DNA from: Flocculibacter collagenilyticus
GTDB taxonomy: Bacteria; Pseudomonadota; Gammaproteobacteria; Enterobacterales; Alteromonadaceae
Assembly: GCF_016469335.1 (NCBI RefSeq)
Contig: NZ_CP059888.1
Span: forward strand, 1,550,001 to 1,614,000
Direction: 5' to 3'
Length of the DNA: 64,000 nt
Part shown: piece after piece, positions 8,291 through 18,474 of the stretch
Position numbering within the stretch: the first letter of the stretch is position 1
Layout of the letters: each line of letters begins with the position of its first letter
Translations under genes and position numbers: made by a program
Notes under the pieces: model-generated
What the model was told of the DNA's origin: nothing
Seen by the model: only the letters and a program-made list of their open reading frames with translations
Database searches by the model: none

Positions 8291-10216
8291 CTATAATGCA
8301 GAAGGCTTACCAATAAAATAGCCTTGAGTGCCATCAATTAAAAGCTGCTCTAATACATGCTTTTCTTCTTGTGTTTCTACACACTCGGCAAATACGGTAA
8401 CGCCAATTCTATGTGCTAAATCGACCATTAAGCGCATGAAATATTGATTGTTCTTATCTTCGTCAATATCTCGTGTGTAACTGCCATCCATTTTTATAAA
8501 GTCTGGTTTTAAGTCTCTAAAGAACTTAAAGGAAGTCATGCCAACGCCAAAACGTTCAACGGTAATGCGCGCACCTACACGATGTATCATGTCGATAAAA
8601 CGCTTGCTGGCTTGTATGTTTTGTTGCAAGCCGTATTCAGTGACTTCAAAAATGAGTTTATTTGCTATGTTGGCGTCTTTAAGTAAACGGCGTTCAAGCC
8701 AAATCATAAATTGCTCGTTTTGTGCAGTTTTCGGAGTGATATTTATGCCGAAGTATTGATCGGTTAAATTTTTTGCCTTTATTTGGTCAAGGCATTTCTC
8801 GATAATGACCTTGTCAACATCAACTATTTTATCTAGCTTTTCGGCCATGGATAAAAAGGAGGCGGTAGGCAGAATTTGCCCTTCAGCAGTTTTAAAACGC
8901 GCGAGCACTTCAGAATAGGCTTTTGATGATCGACTGGTAGGTTGAATAGGTTGATGCAACAAACTTACGCGGGTATTAGTTAATACATCATCAATGACTT
9001 GGCGCCAATTTTGGTTACCGTACGAAGCTGATACGTTTTCAAGTACGGATGATTCTTTCTGAATAAACCAGCCATTCATCTGGCTTGATTGCGCTAAGCT
9101 GATAGCGGTATCTGCTAATGCTAGCATTTCACCTAATGGTTTGCTGACATCGTATGCAACTAAGCCTGTGTATGCGACTGAATCAATTTCAGAAAATTTT
9201 TGATATTCGTTGAACTTACTTTGTAGGTTTTGCGCAAAGCGTTCTGACTCTTTAGGGGCAATATTAGGAATGACTACACCAAAGTCAGAACCATTTAATC
9301 TAAAAATACGACTATTTGAATAAGTGCCTGCGACAGCTGAAATAATTTCAGCCACATCTATCACATACTTATCGCCTTCCTGATAACCTTTTGCGTGGTT
9401 AATCTTCATTAGCTCACTGCAACGGATAATAGCTAATACGCCAAATTCATTGGATTTTTCGTTTAATCTTTTTTCATCAAAATATTGAACAAAGCGATTT
9501 CGATTAGCAAGGCCAGTAACCGTGTCTTTGTACGCCTCGTCCATTATTTTTTCAGCAGACTGCTTCAATTCATTTGATTGCTTATCGACATGAGAGGAGA
9601 GGGCGCTCAACGCTGAAATGGTATCACTGAATTCATCTGGCAGTTTGCTCCAATCAGGATTAGCTTGATTGTCATTTTTTCTAACGTAGTTATGAATCAC
9701 ATCAGTAATAGTTTCAGACGTTTTTCTATAAATTCGGTTAACAGAACCTTTAAGCAAAATAATAGAGAGAAGCGCAGCGGCAAGAGGAATAATAATGGCT
9801 GCAATAAGAAGCTGCTGAAGTACTTTGTATTCTTCGTAATGAGAGGCTTTAAAGGTAACTTTTAAATCGTTGTCTTTATTGGTGATCGTTGAAGTTTTTG
9901 AGGTAAGGCCAATTTGTTCAAATAAACCTGCTAAAGCAACATGATTATTTTTTTCTTTGAAAGAGTATAAGTTGGTGCTGTCCATCTTTTGAATGACTAG
10001 CTTTTCTACGTCTAATCCATTTTTTAATTGACGAGATAATAATTTTGATTCGGATACAAGGTTACTTGTAAGAAATTGATTGACGGCGCTAGACACATTT
10101 TTATGTTTATGTTCTATGATGCTGCCAAAGCCAGTGAAAATAACACTTACAAGAACACATATCATAATGATGAATGTGGCAAACTGCTTCAATGCTAGTA
10201 GAGTAAATGATTTCAT
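8291..10216 (-). CDS. Membrane GGDEF-EAL protein with degenerate active sites (LapD-like)
   Basis: A 641-residue protein: transmembrane segment about 10-30, a periplasmic domain of about 110 residues, a second transmembrane segment about 137-157, then GGDEF and EAL domains. The GGDEF core starts at YKDTVTGLANRNRF but the signature is NGSDF, so cyclase activity is unlikely. In the EAL domain the signature is EVL and the catalytic DDFG is ERFG, so phosphodiesterase activity is also doubtful, although KMDGSY and AECVET remain. Length, layout and the C-terminal stretch match the c-di-GMP receptor LapD as recalled from Pseudomonas, and less well CsrD. No lapG or adhesin gene is adjacent. Binding of c-di-GMP without turnover is inference. 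Confidence 0.8.
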   Translation of the reverse strand: MKSFTLLALKQFATFIIMICVLVSVIFTGFGSIIEHKHKNVSSAVNQFLTSNLVSESKLLSRQLKNGLDVEKLVIQKMDSTNLYSFKEKNNHVALAGLFEQIGLTSKTSTITNKDNDLKVTFKASHYEEYKVLQQLLIAAIIIPLAAALLSIILLKGSVNRIYRKTSETITDVIHNYVRKNDNQANPDWSKLPDEFSDTISALSALSSHVDKQSNELKQSAEKIMDEAYKDTVTGLANRNRFVQYFDEKRLNEKSNEFGVLAIIRCSELMKINHAKGYQEGDKYVIDVAEIISAVAGTYSNSRIFRLNGSDFGVVIPNIAPKESERFAQNLQSKFNEYQKFSEIDSVAYTGLVAYDVSKPLGEMLALADTAISLAQSSQMNGWFIQKESSVLENVSASYGNQNWRQVIDDVLTNTRVSLLHQPIQPTSRSSKAYSEVLARFKTAEGQILPTASFLSMAEKLDKIVDVDKVIIEKCLDQIKAKNLTDQYFGINITPKTAQNEQFMIWLERRLLKDANIANKLIFEVTEYGLQQNIQASKRFIDMIHRVGARITVERFGVGMTSFKFFRDLKPDFIKMDGSYTRDIDEDKNNQYFMRLMVDLAHRIGVTVFAECVETQEEKHVLEQLLIDGTQGYFIGKPSAL

Positions 10217-10443
10217 ATTTTACCTGATGCAACCTGATTTTTTATTATTATTCCAGCTTAATACAACGCATTATTATCTAGATATAAGTGATTTTATCCA
10301 TAAATAATCATTTAAAAATAAAGCTATTAGGTACGAACTGTGGAATTTTAACTCAATACGCGCATTAAGTATAACGAATCAACTAAAAATTTTAAGGTTA
10401 TCTGAATAAAATTATAGAAATTAAGAAGTGAGGTAATTAAAAG

Positions 10444-10520
10444 TGGCTCCCCCTCCCCGATTTGAACGGGGGACCTGCGGATTAACAGTCCGTCGCTCTA
10501 ACCAGCTGAGCTAAGGGGGA
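10444..10520 (-). tRNA. tRNA-Asn(GTT), copy 3 (distal)
   Basis: On the minus strand this 77-base gene folds into a cloverleaf with a seven-pair acceptor stem (TCCCCCT / AGGGGGA), anticodon loop CTGTTAA giving GTT, T-loop GTTCAAATC and an encoded CCA end. It is identical to the two copies at 10550-10626 and 10657-10733 and is last in the shared transcript. Confidence 0.97.
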
Positions 10521-10549
10521 ACAGCAATACTTTTAATCAAACTTTGAAG

Positions 10550-10626
10550 TGGCTCCCCCTCCCCGATTTGAACGGGGGACCTGCGGATTAACAGTCCGTC
10601 GCTCTAACCAGCTGAGCTAAGGGGGA
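10550..10626 (-). tRNA. tRNA-Asn(GTT), copy 2
   Basis: Identical in sequence to the flanking copies, with anticodon GTT and encoded CCA. The spacers on either side (29 and 30 bases) differ from each other, so the repeat is limited to the tRNA gene. Confidence 0.97.
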
Positions 10627-10656
10627 ATCGCCGTTTGATTTGTTAAAACTTCGAGT

Positions 10657-10733
10657 TGGCTCCCCCTCCCCGATTTGAACGGGGGACCTGCGGATTAACA
10701 GTCCGTCGCTCTAACCAGCTGAGCTAAGGGGGA
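10657..10733 (-). tRNA. tRNA-Asn(GTT), copy 1 (proximal to promoter)
   Basis: First gene of the three-tRNA-Asn array, with anticodon GTT and encoded CCA. A near-consensus promoter lies just upstream on the minus strand. Confidence 0.97.
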
Positions 10734-10757
10734 ATCACGTCGTTTCAACGGGGCGCA

Positions 10758-10786
10758 ATATTAAGGATCTTGATTAAAACTGTCAA
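10758..10786 (-). promoter_or_regulatory. Sigma-70 promoter of the tRNA-Asn array
   Basis: On the minus strand, TTGACA (10781-10786), a 17-base spacer and TAATAT (10758-10763), followed by a GC-rich discriminator (GCGCCCC). That discriminator is typical of stringently controlled stable-RNA promoters. It points at the first tRNA, whose 5' end is 25 bases downstream of the -10 box. Confidence 0.85.
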
Positions 10787-11200
10787 CACCTTGTTTTAAA
10801 TAATTCTGACAAATAGGTTTGTTTGGCTATTGTTTGTTCATTTAAGGCAATTTAGATTTAATTTTAATCATTTATACTGTGTTGTCATATGCACAAGCTT
10901 ACCTGCATGGTGAATTAGATGGAGTCTATAGGAATAAATCAGGCGTAGTGTTCGTGAAAAAGTCTACATTACTTATGCAGCGGTACATAAGACAGCTGTA
11001 TATAAAGAGCCGTACATAAAGATAAAGACACGTTTGAAAGAGTAATCTGAGAGATGACAGGCTAATCCATCAATGAGCGAGCGGAGGCCATCGGGTTTAT
11101 TACACATTAATATGTGCCTCAATATATGCTTCAATAGGCGTCTCGTTAAAAGCTTACCCCTTAGAAGTTGGATCGGCTTATAAACATAATGAGTAAACTA

Positions 11201-11256
11201 TATTCAGTAACCTACTTTCAGTAAGCAACTTTCAGTAAGCAATATTCAGCAAACTA
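11201..11256. repeat. Four imperfect tandem repeats of 13-15 bp
   Basis: Successive units of the form T(A/T)TTCAGTAAGCAAC: 11201-11215, 11216-11229, 11230-11242 and 11243-11256. The two central units are nearly identical. They lie within non-coding DNA. Confidence 0.6.
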
Positions 11257-11482
11257 TAAGATATCTGAGCTTAACCAGCATATTTATTAAAGTAGTTCAA
11301 AATAAGTAGTTTGAATCTATGAATAATAACTAACTTAGGCAACTTAATTTTTGTTGGCACACATCCACTGTATTAATAAACAGTAGTTGTTGATAAAGTT
11401 TTTTTCGTTGAGTTCAGTAATAATAAGGGCTAGGGAGAATTGTCTTGTTAAGTTTTCCGTAATTTTAAAGGGCTAGACTTAG

Positions 11483-11505
11483 TTATCCACCATATCTGTG
11501 GATAA
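11483..11505. promoter_or_regulatory. Inverted pair of DnaA-box-like sequences
   Basis: TTATCCAC, three bases, then ATCTGTGGATAA. The right half read on the other strand is TTATCCACA, the exact DnaA-box consensus; the left half differs from it at the last base. The wider palindrome has 10-bp arms (11481-11490 and 11498-11507). The same architecture recurs at 49630-49652. Confidence 0.5.
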
Positions 11506-12069
11506 CTCTGTTCATTAAACCCTTAAGGTATGTGTAAAGCCAATAAAAACGGCTCTTTCAAGCTGATTGGTAAAAAATTAAACAATTGTATTAAAGCTAT
11601 ATAAATCAAATAGATATGTTATTTAAAGTGATTTTTTACTTTTCAGATAAACTCAGAGAAAGATTTCATTCCAGCTACATCTATTTTGTGAACATTATTA
11701 AGTAACAAGTGCAAAGATTAAGTAAAATCAACTTTTTTTAGTTAAAAAAATTTTAAAATGGCTTCTCACGCAAGTCGCTTTATTTGAGTAGATGACGTCG
11801 TGATTTCACGAAGATATCGTTTTAATGCCAACCTGTATTACTGTAATAAAAACTTAATATAGTAAAATTTACTCACTTCTTAACATTTACATCCCGAACT
11901 AAGAATAAAAAGAACATGGTAACGCGTTCCTATAGTTATACTTATGTATATATCTGCTAAGTAATACCTTTTAATATGCTAATTTTGAAAGAATTTAAAT
12001 AGCATGCAGGCGGCATATTGCTTAGAATACTTAACTCTCTTTTCTTATCAATTAGGTTGCGACTTATTA

Positions 12070-13446
12070 ATGAGTAAATCTAAGCCACCTGTAGACTTAT
12101 TGGCAGGCGATATTCCCAATACATTAAAGCGCATGACAGTACCTATGATAATGGGAATGGTGTTGCTAATGACGTTCAATATAGTAGACACATTCTTTGT
12201 AGGCATGCTGGGCACTGAACCACTAGCAGCGATTAGTTTTACTTTTCCAATTACCTTTACAGTAATTAGCTTAGCTATAGGCCTAGGTATTGGCACGTCA
12301 GCAATTATTGCCAAAGCACTAGGAGCAGGAAATGTAGATGAGGCCAAAAGTGATGGAACTTGCTCGCTTTTACTCTCGTTTATTTTAGTCGGGTTACTTT
12401 CCACAGCCGGCTATTTTTTAATAGAGCCTTTATTTACTGCTTTGGGAGCTACACCGGCATTGCTTCCATTAATTCATTCATATATGGAAGTATGGTTTTT
12501 TGGTAGTGTTTTCTTAATCACACCAATGATAGGCAATAGTGTATTAAGAGCCAGCGGCGATACTAAAACGCCAAGCATAATAATGGCCTTAGGTGGGGCA
12601 ATGAATGCTATTTTAGATCCAATACTGATTTTTGGTTTTGGTCCGGTTCCCGCCATGGGCATTCAGGGCGCAGCCATTGCAAGTGTGATTGCATGGACGA
12701 TAGGCTTTTGCATCATCATATATATATTGGCTGTTAAGAAAGAACTGATTCATAAATTGCCGCCTAGACCACGTGTATTTGCTCCAATAGCGGCAAAAAT
12801 AATGAAGATAGGTATGCCGGCAGCCGGGGCTAATATGCTTACGCCCGCCGCTATGGCGATTTTAACGGCAATTATTGCAACGTATGGTAAAGAAGCGGTT
12901 GCAGCTTTTGGTGTTGGTTCAAGAATTGAGTCGCTTGCTAGCTTGGTGGTATTAGCCCTGTCTATGACATTACCACCTTTTATTAGCCAGAACTTCGGTG
13001 CAGGCAAAATGGAAAGGGTAGAGCAGGCCTATAAAAAAACATTAAAGTTTGTTTTGGCATGGCAATTAGTTGTTTATATTTTGCTGGTTACCCTAGCGGG
13101 TGTTATTGCAAACATTTTTACAGACGATCCAAACGTTATCTCTATCATTAAATTATTTATCTACATTTTACCGCTCGGTTACGGTTTACAAGGCGTTATT
13201 ATATTAAGTAACTCTTCATTTAATGCGCTACATAAACCGATGAATGCGTTATTGTTGAGTATTGTACGCCTATTCATTTTCTATGTGCCGTTTGCGTATT
13301 TAGGTGGTTATTTCTATGATATTCAAGGGTTATTTATTGGTGCCTTAATTGGTAATGTATGTACAGCAATGATTGCTTATAAATGGTTTATGACTCAATT
13401 TAAACAGCAAGCAGAAGCGAACCCTCAGCTAAATTCTGAAGTCTAG
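12070..13446 (+). CDS. MATE family efflux transporter
   Basis: An inner-membrane antiporter of the MatE family that exports drugs or metabolites using a Na+ or H+ gradient. It has about twelve hydrophobic segments in two halves. The N-terminal [22 protein letters not shown] and the [15 protein letters not shown] stretch are typical. I chose the ATG at 12070 (458 aa, starting MSKSKPP) because family members begin just before this motif; an in-frame ATG at 12004 would add 22 residues of unrelated sequence. Neither start has a strong ribosome site. The stop is 11 bases before the uvrB start, so the two genes form an operon. Confidence 0.92.
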   Translation: MSKSKPPVDLLAGDIPNTLKRMTVPMIMGMVLLMTFNIVDTFFVGMLGTEPLAAISFTFPITFTVISLAIGLGIGTSAIIAKALGAGNVDEAKSDGTCSLLLSFILVGLLSTAGYFLIEPLFTALGATPALLPLIHSYMEVWFFGSVFLITPMIGNSVLRASGDTKTPSIIMALGGAMNAILDPILIFGFGPVPAMGIQGAAIASVIAWTIGFCIIIYILAVKKELIHKLPPRPRVFAPIAAKIMKIGMPAAGANMLTPAAMAILTAIIATYGKEAVAAFGVGSRIESLASLVVLALSMTLPPFISQNFGAGKMERVEQAYKKTLKFVLAWQLVVYILLVTLAGVIANIFTDDPNVISIIKLFIYILPLGYGLQGVIILSNSSFNALHKPMNALLLSIVRLFIFYVPFAYLGGYFYDIQGLFIGALIGNVCTAMIAYKWFMTQFKQQAEANPQLNSEV

Positions 13447-13457
13447 GAGCCGTGAAA

Positions 13458-15458
13458 ATGGAAAGAAATTTTCAATTATCGTCACCTTATACCCCTAGCG
13501 GTGACCAACCCACCGCAATCAAGCAGCTTGTTGAAGGGCTAGAAAACGGGTTAGCGCAACAAACGCTTTTAGGGGCAACGGGCACGGGGAAAACATTCAC
13601 CATGGCGAATGTAATCCAAGAAGTAAATCGCCCAACATTGTTAATGGCTCATAATAAAACGCTTGCCGCACAGTTATACGGTGAAATGAAAGAATTTTTC
13701 CCTAATAACGCTGTTGAATACTTTGTTTCATATTATGACTATTATCAACCAGAAGCTTATGTAGTCAGTTCCGATACGTTTATCGAAAAAGACGCATCAA
13801 TTAATGAACATATTGAGCAAATGCGCTTGTCTGCCACTAAGGCATTAATGGAGCGTCGAGACGTTATCATCGTTGCATCTGTTTCTGCCATTTATGGATT
13901 GGGTGATCCTGAGCTTTACATGAAAATGCTATTGCATTTACGAGTTGGTGATTTAATGGACCAGCGTGTTATTTTACGCCGCCTTGCTGAAATGCAATAC
14001 ACCCGAAACGATATCGACTTTAAGCGTGGCACATACCGTGTTCGCGGTGATGTAATTGACATATTCCCTGCTGATTCAGATAAATTTGGTGTACGAGTTG
14101 AGCTTTTTGATGAAGAAATAGAGCGAGTAAGCTTGTTTGATCCTCTAACTGGTGCCATTGAAAAACACACCACACGTGCCACTATTTTCCCTAAAACTCA
14201 TTATGTAACGCCGAGAGAAAAAATCCTTTCAGCAATAGATGAAATAAAAGTAGAGCTACAAGAACGTAAGAAGCAATTATTAAGTAATAACAAACTTGTT
14301 GAAGAACAGCGCATTTCGCAACGTACAATGTTCGATGTTGAAATGATGAACGAGCTTGGATATTGCTCTGGGATTGAAAACTACTCTCGTTATTTGTCTG
14401 GACGCGCGCCGGGTGAGCCGCCTCCAACATTAATAGATTATTTTCCTTCGGATGGATTATTAATTATTGATGAGTCGCACGTTACCGTGTCGCAAATAGG
14501 TGCCATGTACAAAGGCGACCGCTCGCGTAAGGAAAATTTAGTTGAGTATGGATTCAGGTTACCGTCTGCCCTAGATAATCGTCCGCTTAAATTTGAAGAG
14601 TTTGAGACCATTACACCTCAAACTATATATGTATCTGCAACACCCGGTAAGTACGAATTAGAAAAATCATGCGGTGAAGTTGCAGAGCAGGTTGTACGAC
14701 CCACAGGACTGCTTGACCCAGAGATTGAAGTGCGGCCAGTCGCCACGCAAGTTGATGATTTATTGTCTGAAATATACCAACGCGTAGAACTGAAAGAAAG
14801 AATATTAGTAACGACTTTAACCAAACGAATGGCAGAAGACTTAACCGATTACTTGTCTGAGCATGGTGTTAAAGTAAGGTATTTACACTCTGATATCGAC
14901 ACTGTAGAGCGAGTAGAAATTATACGCGATTTAAGGATTGGCGAGTTTGATGTGTTAGTTGGGATAAACTTGTTACGAGAAGGGTTAGATATGCCAGAAG
15001 TCTCTTTAGTTGCGATTTTAGATGCAGACAAAGAAGGCTTTTTACGTTCAGATCGTTCTCTTATCCAAACTATCGGCCGTGCTGCTCGAAATCTACGTGG
15101 TAAAGCAATTTTATATGGCGATAAGATTACTGGCTCAATGCAGCGGGCAATTGACGAGACCAATCGCCGCCGCGAAATTCAACATGCATATAATGTTAAG
15201 CATGGCATTACTCCACAAGCACTTAATAAGAAAGTTACCGATATTATGGATGTGGGTGACGATGAAGTAGATGTAACTTATTTAAACGTTGCAGAATCGA
15301 AAACTAAATACGTAATGAAAACGCCTGCAGAGATTGCAGATGAAATAAAAACGTGCGAGAAGCAAATGCTGGAACATGCTAAAAACCTTGAGTTTGAAGA
15401 AGCAGCTGCGTTAAGAGATAAGGTAATGCAATTACAGGAAGCACTAAAGCGTGTCTGA
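13458..15458 (+). CDS. uvrB: Excinuclease ABC subunit B
   Basis: The damage-verification helicase-like subunit of nucleotide excision repair. Walker A is GATGTGKT with Lys45, the same number as in E. coli. The beta-hairpin [11 protein letters not shown], the Walker B IIDESH, the helicase motif QTIGRAARN and a C-terminal UVR domain ([21 protein letters not shown]) are all present. I chose the ATG at 13458 because the AGGAG at 13445-13449 sits eight bases upstream. The GTG at 13452 is only two bases from that site. It is behind a MATE pump gene; I saw no CTG-N10-CAG LexA site in the upstream DNA I checked. Confidence 0.98.
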   Translation: MERNFQLSSPYTPSGDQPTAIKQLVEGLENGLAQQTLLGATGTGKTFTMANVIQEVNRPTLLMAHNKTLAAQLYGEMKEFFPNNAVEYFVSYYDYYQPEAYVVSSDTFIEKDASINEHIEQMRLSATKALMERRDVIIVASVSAIYGLGDPELYMKMLLHLRVGDLMDQRVILRRLAEMQYTRNDIDFKRGTYRVRGDVIDIFPADSDKFGVRVELFDEEIERVSLFDPLTGAIEKHTTRATIFPKTHYVTPREKILSAIDEIKVELQERKKQLLSNNKLVEEQRISQRTMFDVEMMNELGYCSGIENYSRYLSGRAPGEPPPTLIDYFPSDGLLIIDESHVTVSQIGAMYKGDRSRKENLVEYGFRLPSALDNRPLKFEEFETITPQTIYVSATPGKYELEKSCGEVAEQVVRPTGLLDPEIEVRPVATQVDDLLSEIYQRVELKERILVTTLTKRMAEDLTDYLSEHGVKVRYLHSDIDTVERVEIIRDLRIGEFDVLVGINLLREGLDMPEVSLVAILDADKEGFLRSDRSLIQTIGRAARNLRGKAILYGDKITGSMQRAIDETNRRREIQHAYNVKHGITPQALNKKVTDIMDVGDDEVDVTYLNVAESKTKYVMKTPAEIADEIKTCEKQMLEHAKNLEFEEAAALRDKVMQLQEALKRV

Positions 15459-16395
15459 TTATAATAATATTATAGATAAGTTAAAAAGCACTCCTGTTGA
15501 ACAGGGTCAATTGAAAAGGTTATTTCATGGTCGCGGGCAAACGTACCCTAATTTAGGGTTTATTAATGTTGATTATTACGGTGAAGGTTGGTTTGTTACT
15601 GTGTTTAATGAACTATCCGACGCAGAGTTTACGACACTAGAACAAGCATTAGTAGATTGCCAAGAAGCCAATTTTAGCGAGCAAGTCAGATTTATTGTTA
15701 TTCAATATCGTCATGGTGTAGAAACAAAAAATAAGTATGTAACGAACACTCTTCTTCAAGTTCCTAAGCTTCCTGTGATAGCGCATGAAAACGGCATTAA
15801 ATTTATAACTCGCCCCGGAGATGGACAGAATACGGGCGTTTTTCCTGATATGAAAAATGGCCGAGAATGGGTTAAAGAACAAGCCAATAATAAAAATGTG
15901 TTAAACCTATTTTCATATACGTGCGGTTTTTCGTTAGCGGCTATTGATGGTGGTGCAAACAATGTTGTTAATGTAGACATGAATAAATCTGCAATGGCGC
16001 AAGGGCAAAAAAATCATCACTTAAATGAGCTTGATTCCTCAAAAGCCAAGTTTTTAGCCCATAACATTTTTAAATCGTGGGGCAAAATTAAGAAAGCTGG
16101 TCCTTATGAGTTAATTATTATCGATCCACCGAGCTTTCAAAAAGGCAGTTTTATCTTAACGTCAGACTATCAAAAGTTACTTAGAAAAATTCCTGACTTA
16201 GCCACGGAAAATGCAGACGTAATGCTATGCGTGAACGCGCCTGAACTTGGCACTGACTTTATACATCAACAGGTTGCTGAGCATTGTCCGACGTTATCTT
16301 TTGAACAGCGCTTAGAAAATCATGCTGATTTTCCTGAGTTAGACGATGAAAAAAGCCTAAAAGTGATGTTATATAAGTTTAAGAAACAAGGTTAA
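15451..16395 (+). CDS. Class I SAM-dependent methyltransferase (RlmI/RlmL-like)
   Basis: A 314-residue protein with a Rossmann-fold methyltransferase domain in its C-terminal two thirds. The SAM-binding strand is [21 protein letters not shown], the acidic strand end VVNVDMN, and the catalytic-type motif [11 protein letters not shown]. The F-x-D-x-R/K-N-G-R segment before the domain ([11 protein letters not shown]) resembles rRNA m5C/m2G methyltransferases of the RlmI and RlmL(RlmK) group. It lacks the N-terminal PUA/THUMP domain of those enzymes. The start overlaps the uvrB stop by eight bases. The exact RNA substrate is unknown. Confidence 0.8.
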   Translation: MSDYNNIIDKLKSTPVEQGQLKRLFHGRGQTYPNLGFINVDYYGEGWFVTVFNELSDAEFTTLEQALVDCQEANFSEQVRFIVIQYRHGVETKNKYVTNTLLQVPKLPVIAHENGIKFITRPGDGQNTGVFPDMKNGREWVKEQANNKNVLNLFSYTCGFSLAAIDGGANNVVNVDMNKSAMAQGQKNHHLNELDSSKAKFLAHNIFKSWGKIKKAGPYELIIIDPPSFQKGSFILTSDYQKLLRKIPDLATENADVMLCVNAPELGTDFIHQQVAEHCPTLSFEQRLENHADFPELDDEKSLKVMLYKFKKQG

Positions 16396-16399
16396 TGCA

Positions 16400-16648
16400 G
16401 TGAAGAAAATAGTATTAAATGAGCAGCAAAAAGCGTTTTTAATCAGCAAGCTACAAACTTATTTTGAAAATGAACTCGATTATGATTTGGGGCAATTCGA
16501 CGCTGATTTTCTGCTAGACTTTATTGCTCAGCACTTTGGTGTTTACTATTACAATCAAGGCATAAACGATGCGCAGCAAGTTATTTCGGAAAAAGTAGAG
16601 CTTATTAATGATGCTCTGTACGAAATAGAGCAAGTAACACCTGTTTAG
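16400..16648 (+). CDS. DUF2164 family small protein
   Basis: An 82-residue acidic protein matching the DUF2164 pattern: an amphipathic N-terminus, ELDYDLGQFDADFLLDFIAQHFGVYYYNQGINDAQ in the centre and a helical tail. Function is unknown. The start codon is GTG, four bases after the methyltransferase stop, with a weak ribosome site, so it is probably translated by coupling as the last gene of the MATE-uvrB operon. Confidence 0.8.
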   Translation: MKKIVLNEQQKAFLISKLQTYFENELDYDLGQFDADFLLDFIAQHFGVYYYNQGINDAQQVISEKVELINDALYEIEQVTPV

Positions 16649-16758
16649 TATGGCTAGTATTTTTAGTAGCAAGTAGTGCAATACTAAGTAAGGCTGATAG
16701 CCACTGATTACAACAGCTCACGTCTTAACCATTCAACTGCTATTTTTAGGTGTAGGGA

Positions 16759-16832
16759 AGTGTATAGAATGGCAGTAATTTTTACCCTTCGTTGCAATAT
16801 GTATACATATATTCTATACCTAACTATACACT
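16759..16832. promoter_or_regulatory. Cluster of three GTATAG-type sites upstream of the DUF2254 gene
   Basis: AGTGTATAGAAT at 16759-16770 is matched on the opposite strand by ATTCTATAC (16811-16819) and CTATACACT (16824-16832). The cluster lies about 90-160 bases before the DUF2254 start and could be an operator set. No regulator is assigned. Confidence 0.3.
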
Positions 16833-16920
16833 AACGTATTGAATTTAAATTGGATTTATATTCAAGATACCGTTAACCTGAATCTACCGATAACGAATAG
16901 TGCTTATAAAGCGAGCGTGA

Positions 16921-18258
16921 ATGAAAACATTATTAAATAATTACTTAGAGCGCATTCGTGCCAGCTTTTGGTTTATTCCTACCTTGATGGTCGTATTTTC
17001 AGGTTACCTTTCATTTCTATTCATAGATCTAGATAAAACCCGTCAAGGCAACATTACTTTTATCACAAAAATGTTAGGGGAGGTTGGCCCTGAAGGCGCT
17101 CGCTCTATCTTAACCATGATTGCAGGTTCAATGATTAATGTCACCAGTGTGGCATTTTCAATTACTATTGTTGCACTTACTTTAGCCTCTTCACAATTTG
17201 GTCCTCGATTATTGCGTAACTTTATGACCGACAGAGGAGTGCAATTTGTTCTCGGTACATTTATTTCAACGTTTATTTATTGCCTAATTATTTTGCGAGC
17301 AATTCATTTATCTGGTGAGCATTATTTTGTACCAAATTTATCTGTTCTGTTTGGCTTGGTATTAGCAATATTAAGCGTTGGCGTGCTTATTTACTTTATT
17401 CATCATGTGTCAGCATCCATTCAAGCTGATAACGTTTGTGAAGATGTGTATAGCGAGCTTACCCATCAAGTGCGTCGAATATTTCCCGCTGCGATTGGCA
17501 GTAGCGATTCAGGGCTTAATTTATCGGATGACGAAGTAGAGAGTATTGTTAAAAGTTATGCGGATAATAAATTCGAGATAACGGCACCGCGCAGTGGTTA
17601 TTTGCAGGCGGTTGATCATGAAAGGCTATTGGCATTTGCAACAGAATACGACTACATAGTTCAACTTGATATCAGTCCAGGCGATTATATTTTTACAGGC
17701 TCATGTTTACTTACGGTATGTAGTAAAACGCGAATTGATGCAAAAACTACGAATAACTTGGCTGATTTGTTTTTTATTGGAACACAACGAACACCCGAGC
17801 AAGATGCAGAATTTGCTATTAGACAATTAGTGGAAGTGGCTATTCGTGCTTTATCTCCGGGTATTAACGACCCTTATACCGCATTAGGTTGTGTAGACCG
17901 CTTAGCTTCTACAATGTGTTATCTTACTGACAAGTCATTTCCTTCCCCCCATCGTTTTGACGATAATAATAAACTAAGAGTGATTGCCAAAACGGTCACT
18001 TTTTCTGGCATGTTAAACGAGGCATTCGATCAAGTAAGACAGTACGGAATGACGAGTATTTCAATAATCATAAGGCTGTTAGAAGCGCTTACTGCTATTG
18101 CTAAACAAGCTAATACACAAGAACAACGAAGCGCGATTGAGCGACAAGGCAATATGATTTTCCGCGGTAGCCAAGCGAGTGTTAACGAGCCGAACGATTT
18201 AGAAGATATTAAACTTCGTTATGATAAGTTAATGGAAGTCTTGTCTAATCATGCCTAG
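16921..18258 (+). CDS. DUF2254 family membrane protein
   Basis: A 445-residue protein of the DUF2254 family. Four hydrophobic segments lie in the first 165 residues (about 15-35, 65-90, 105-128 and 140-162), followed by a soluble C-terminal domain. The stretches VTSVAFSITIVALTLASSQFGPRLLRNFM and ALSPGINDPYTA are the family signatures. Function is not established. The gene stands alone, with about 270 bases upstream and 216 downstream. Confidence 0.85.
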   Translation: MKTLLNNYLERIRASFWFIPTLMVVFSGYLSFLFIDLDKTRQGNITFITKMLGEVGPEGARSILTMIAGSMINVTSVAFSITIVALTLASSQFGPRLLRNFMTDRGVQFVLGTFISTFIYCLIILRAIHLSGEHYFVPNLSVLFGLVLAILSVGVLIYFIHHVSASIQADNVCEDVYSELTHQVRRIFPAAIGSSDSGLNLSDDEVESIVKSYADNKFEITAPRSGYLQAVDHERLLAFATEYDYIVQLDISPGDYIFTGSCLLTVCSKTRIDAKTTNNLADLFFIGTQRTPEQDAEFAIRQLVEVAIRALSPGINDPYTALGCVDRLASTMCYLTDKSFPSPHRFDDNNKLRVIAKTVTFSGMLNEAFDQVRQYGMTSISIIIRLLEALTAIAKQANTQEQRSAIERQGNMIFRGSQASVNEPNDLEDIKLRYDKLMEVLSNHA

Positions 18259-18427
18259 GCCTTCTATATTTAAACAGCTTTACACGCTTCATCAGAGCCT
18301 AACATAGTACCTAAATAGATAATGAAGCAGCTAATTTGAGCTGCATAGTGGTGTTTTGTTGCGGGTTAACCTCAGGTTTGTTAGCATTCACGCCATTTTT
18401 GCCAAGGTGGTAAAAAAGCGGTAGGGC

Positions 18428-18448
18428 ATTAGCACATATGGTGCTAAT
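18428..18448. promoter_or_regulatory. Perfect palindrome upstream of the SulP gene
   Basis: Arms ATTAGCAC / GTGCTAAT (18428-18435 and 18441-18448) with a five-base centre, 26 bases before the start codon. The position suits an operator overlapping the transcription start or a leader hairpin. Confidence 0.45.
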
Positions 18449-18474
18449 TCGGTCAGAGGGTTTAGTACTTTTTT

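Larger units (their letters stand above)
10787..12069. other. 1.3-kb AT-rich region without a recognisable gene
   Basis: No open reading frame of convincing length or codon pattern is seen on either strand. It holds the upstream side of the tRNA promoter, a run of short imperfect tandem repeats (11201-11256) and an inverted pair of DnaA-box-like sequences (11483-11505). A short palindromic TCGTGA/TCACGA element lies near 11810. The last part must contain the promoter of the MATE-uvrB operon. A non-coding RNA or a decayed gene is possible but not shown. Confidence 0.6.

Noticed and set aside
10444-10733. CRISPR-like array (near-identical 77-bp units with about 30-bp spacers)
   Set aside because: The repeats fold as tRNA-Asn with GTT anticodon and CCA end, and a stable-RNA promoter precedes them; no cas genes are present.
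11483-11505. Chromosomal origin of replication
   Set aside because: Only two DnaA-type boxes, no AT-rich 13-mer set and no dnaA, gidA/mioC or parAB genes nearby.
11700-12069. LexA/SOS box controlling MATE-uvrB
   Set aside because: CTGTATTACTGTAATA near 11832 looks similar at first but lacks the CAG half; no CTG-N10-CAG with fitting centre was found.
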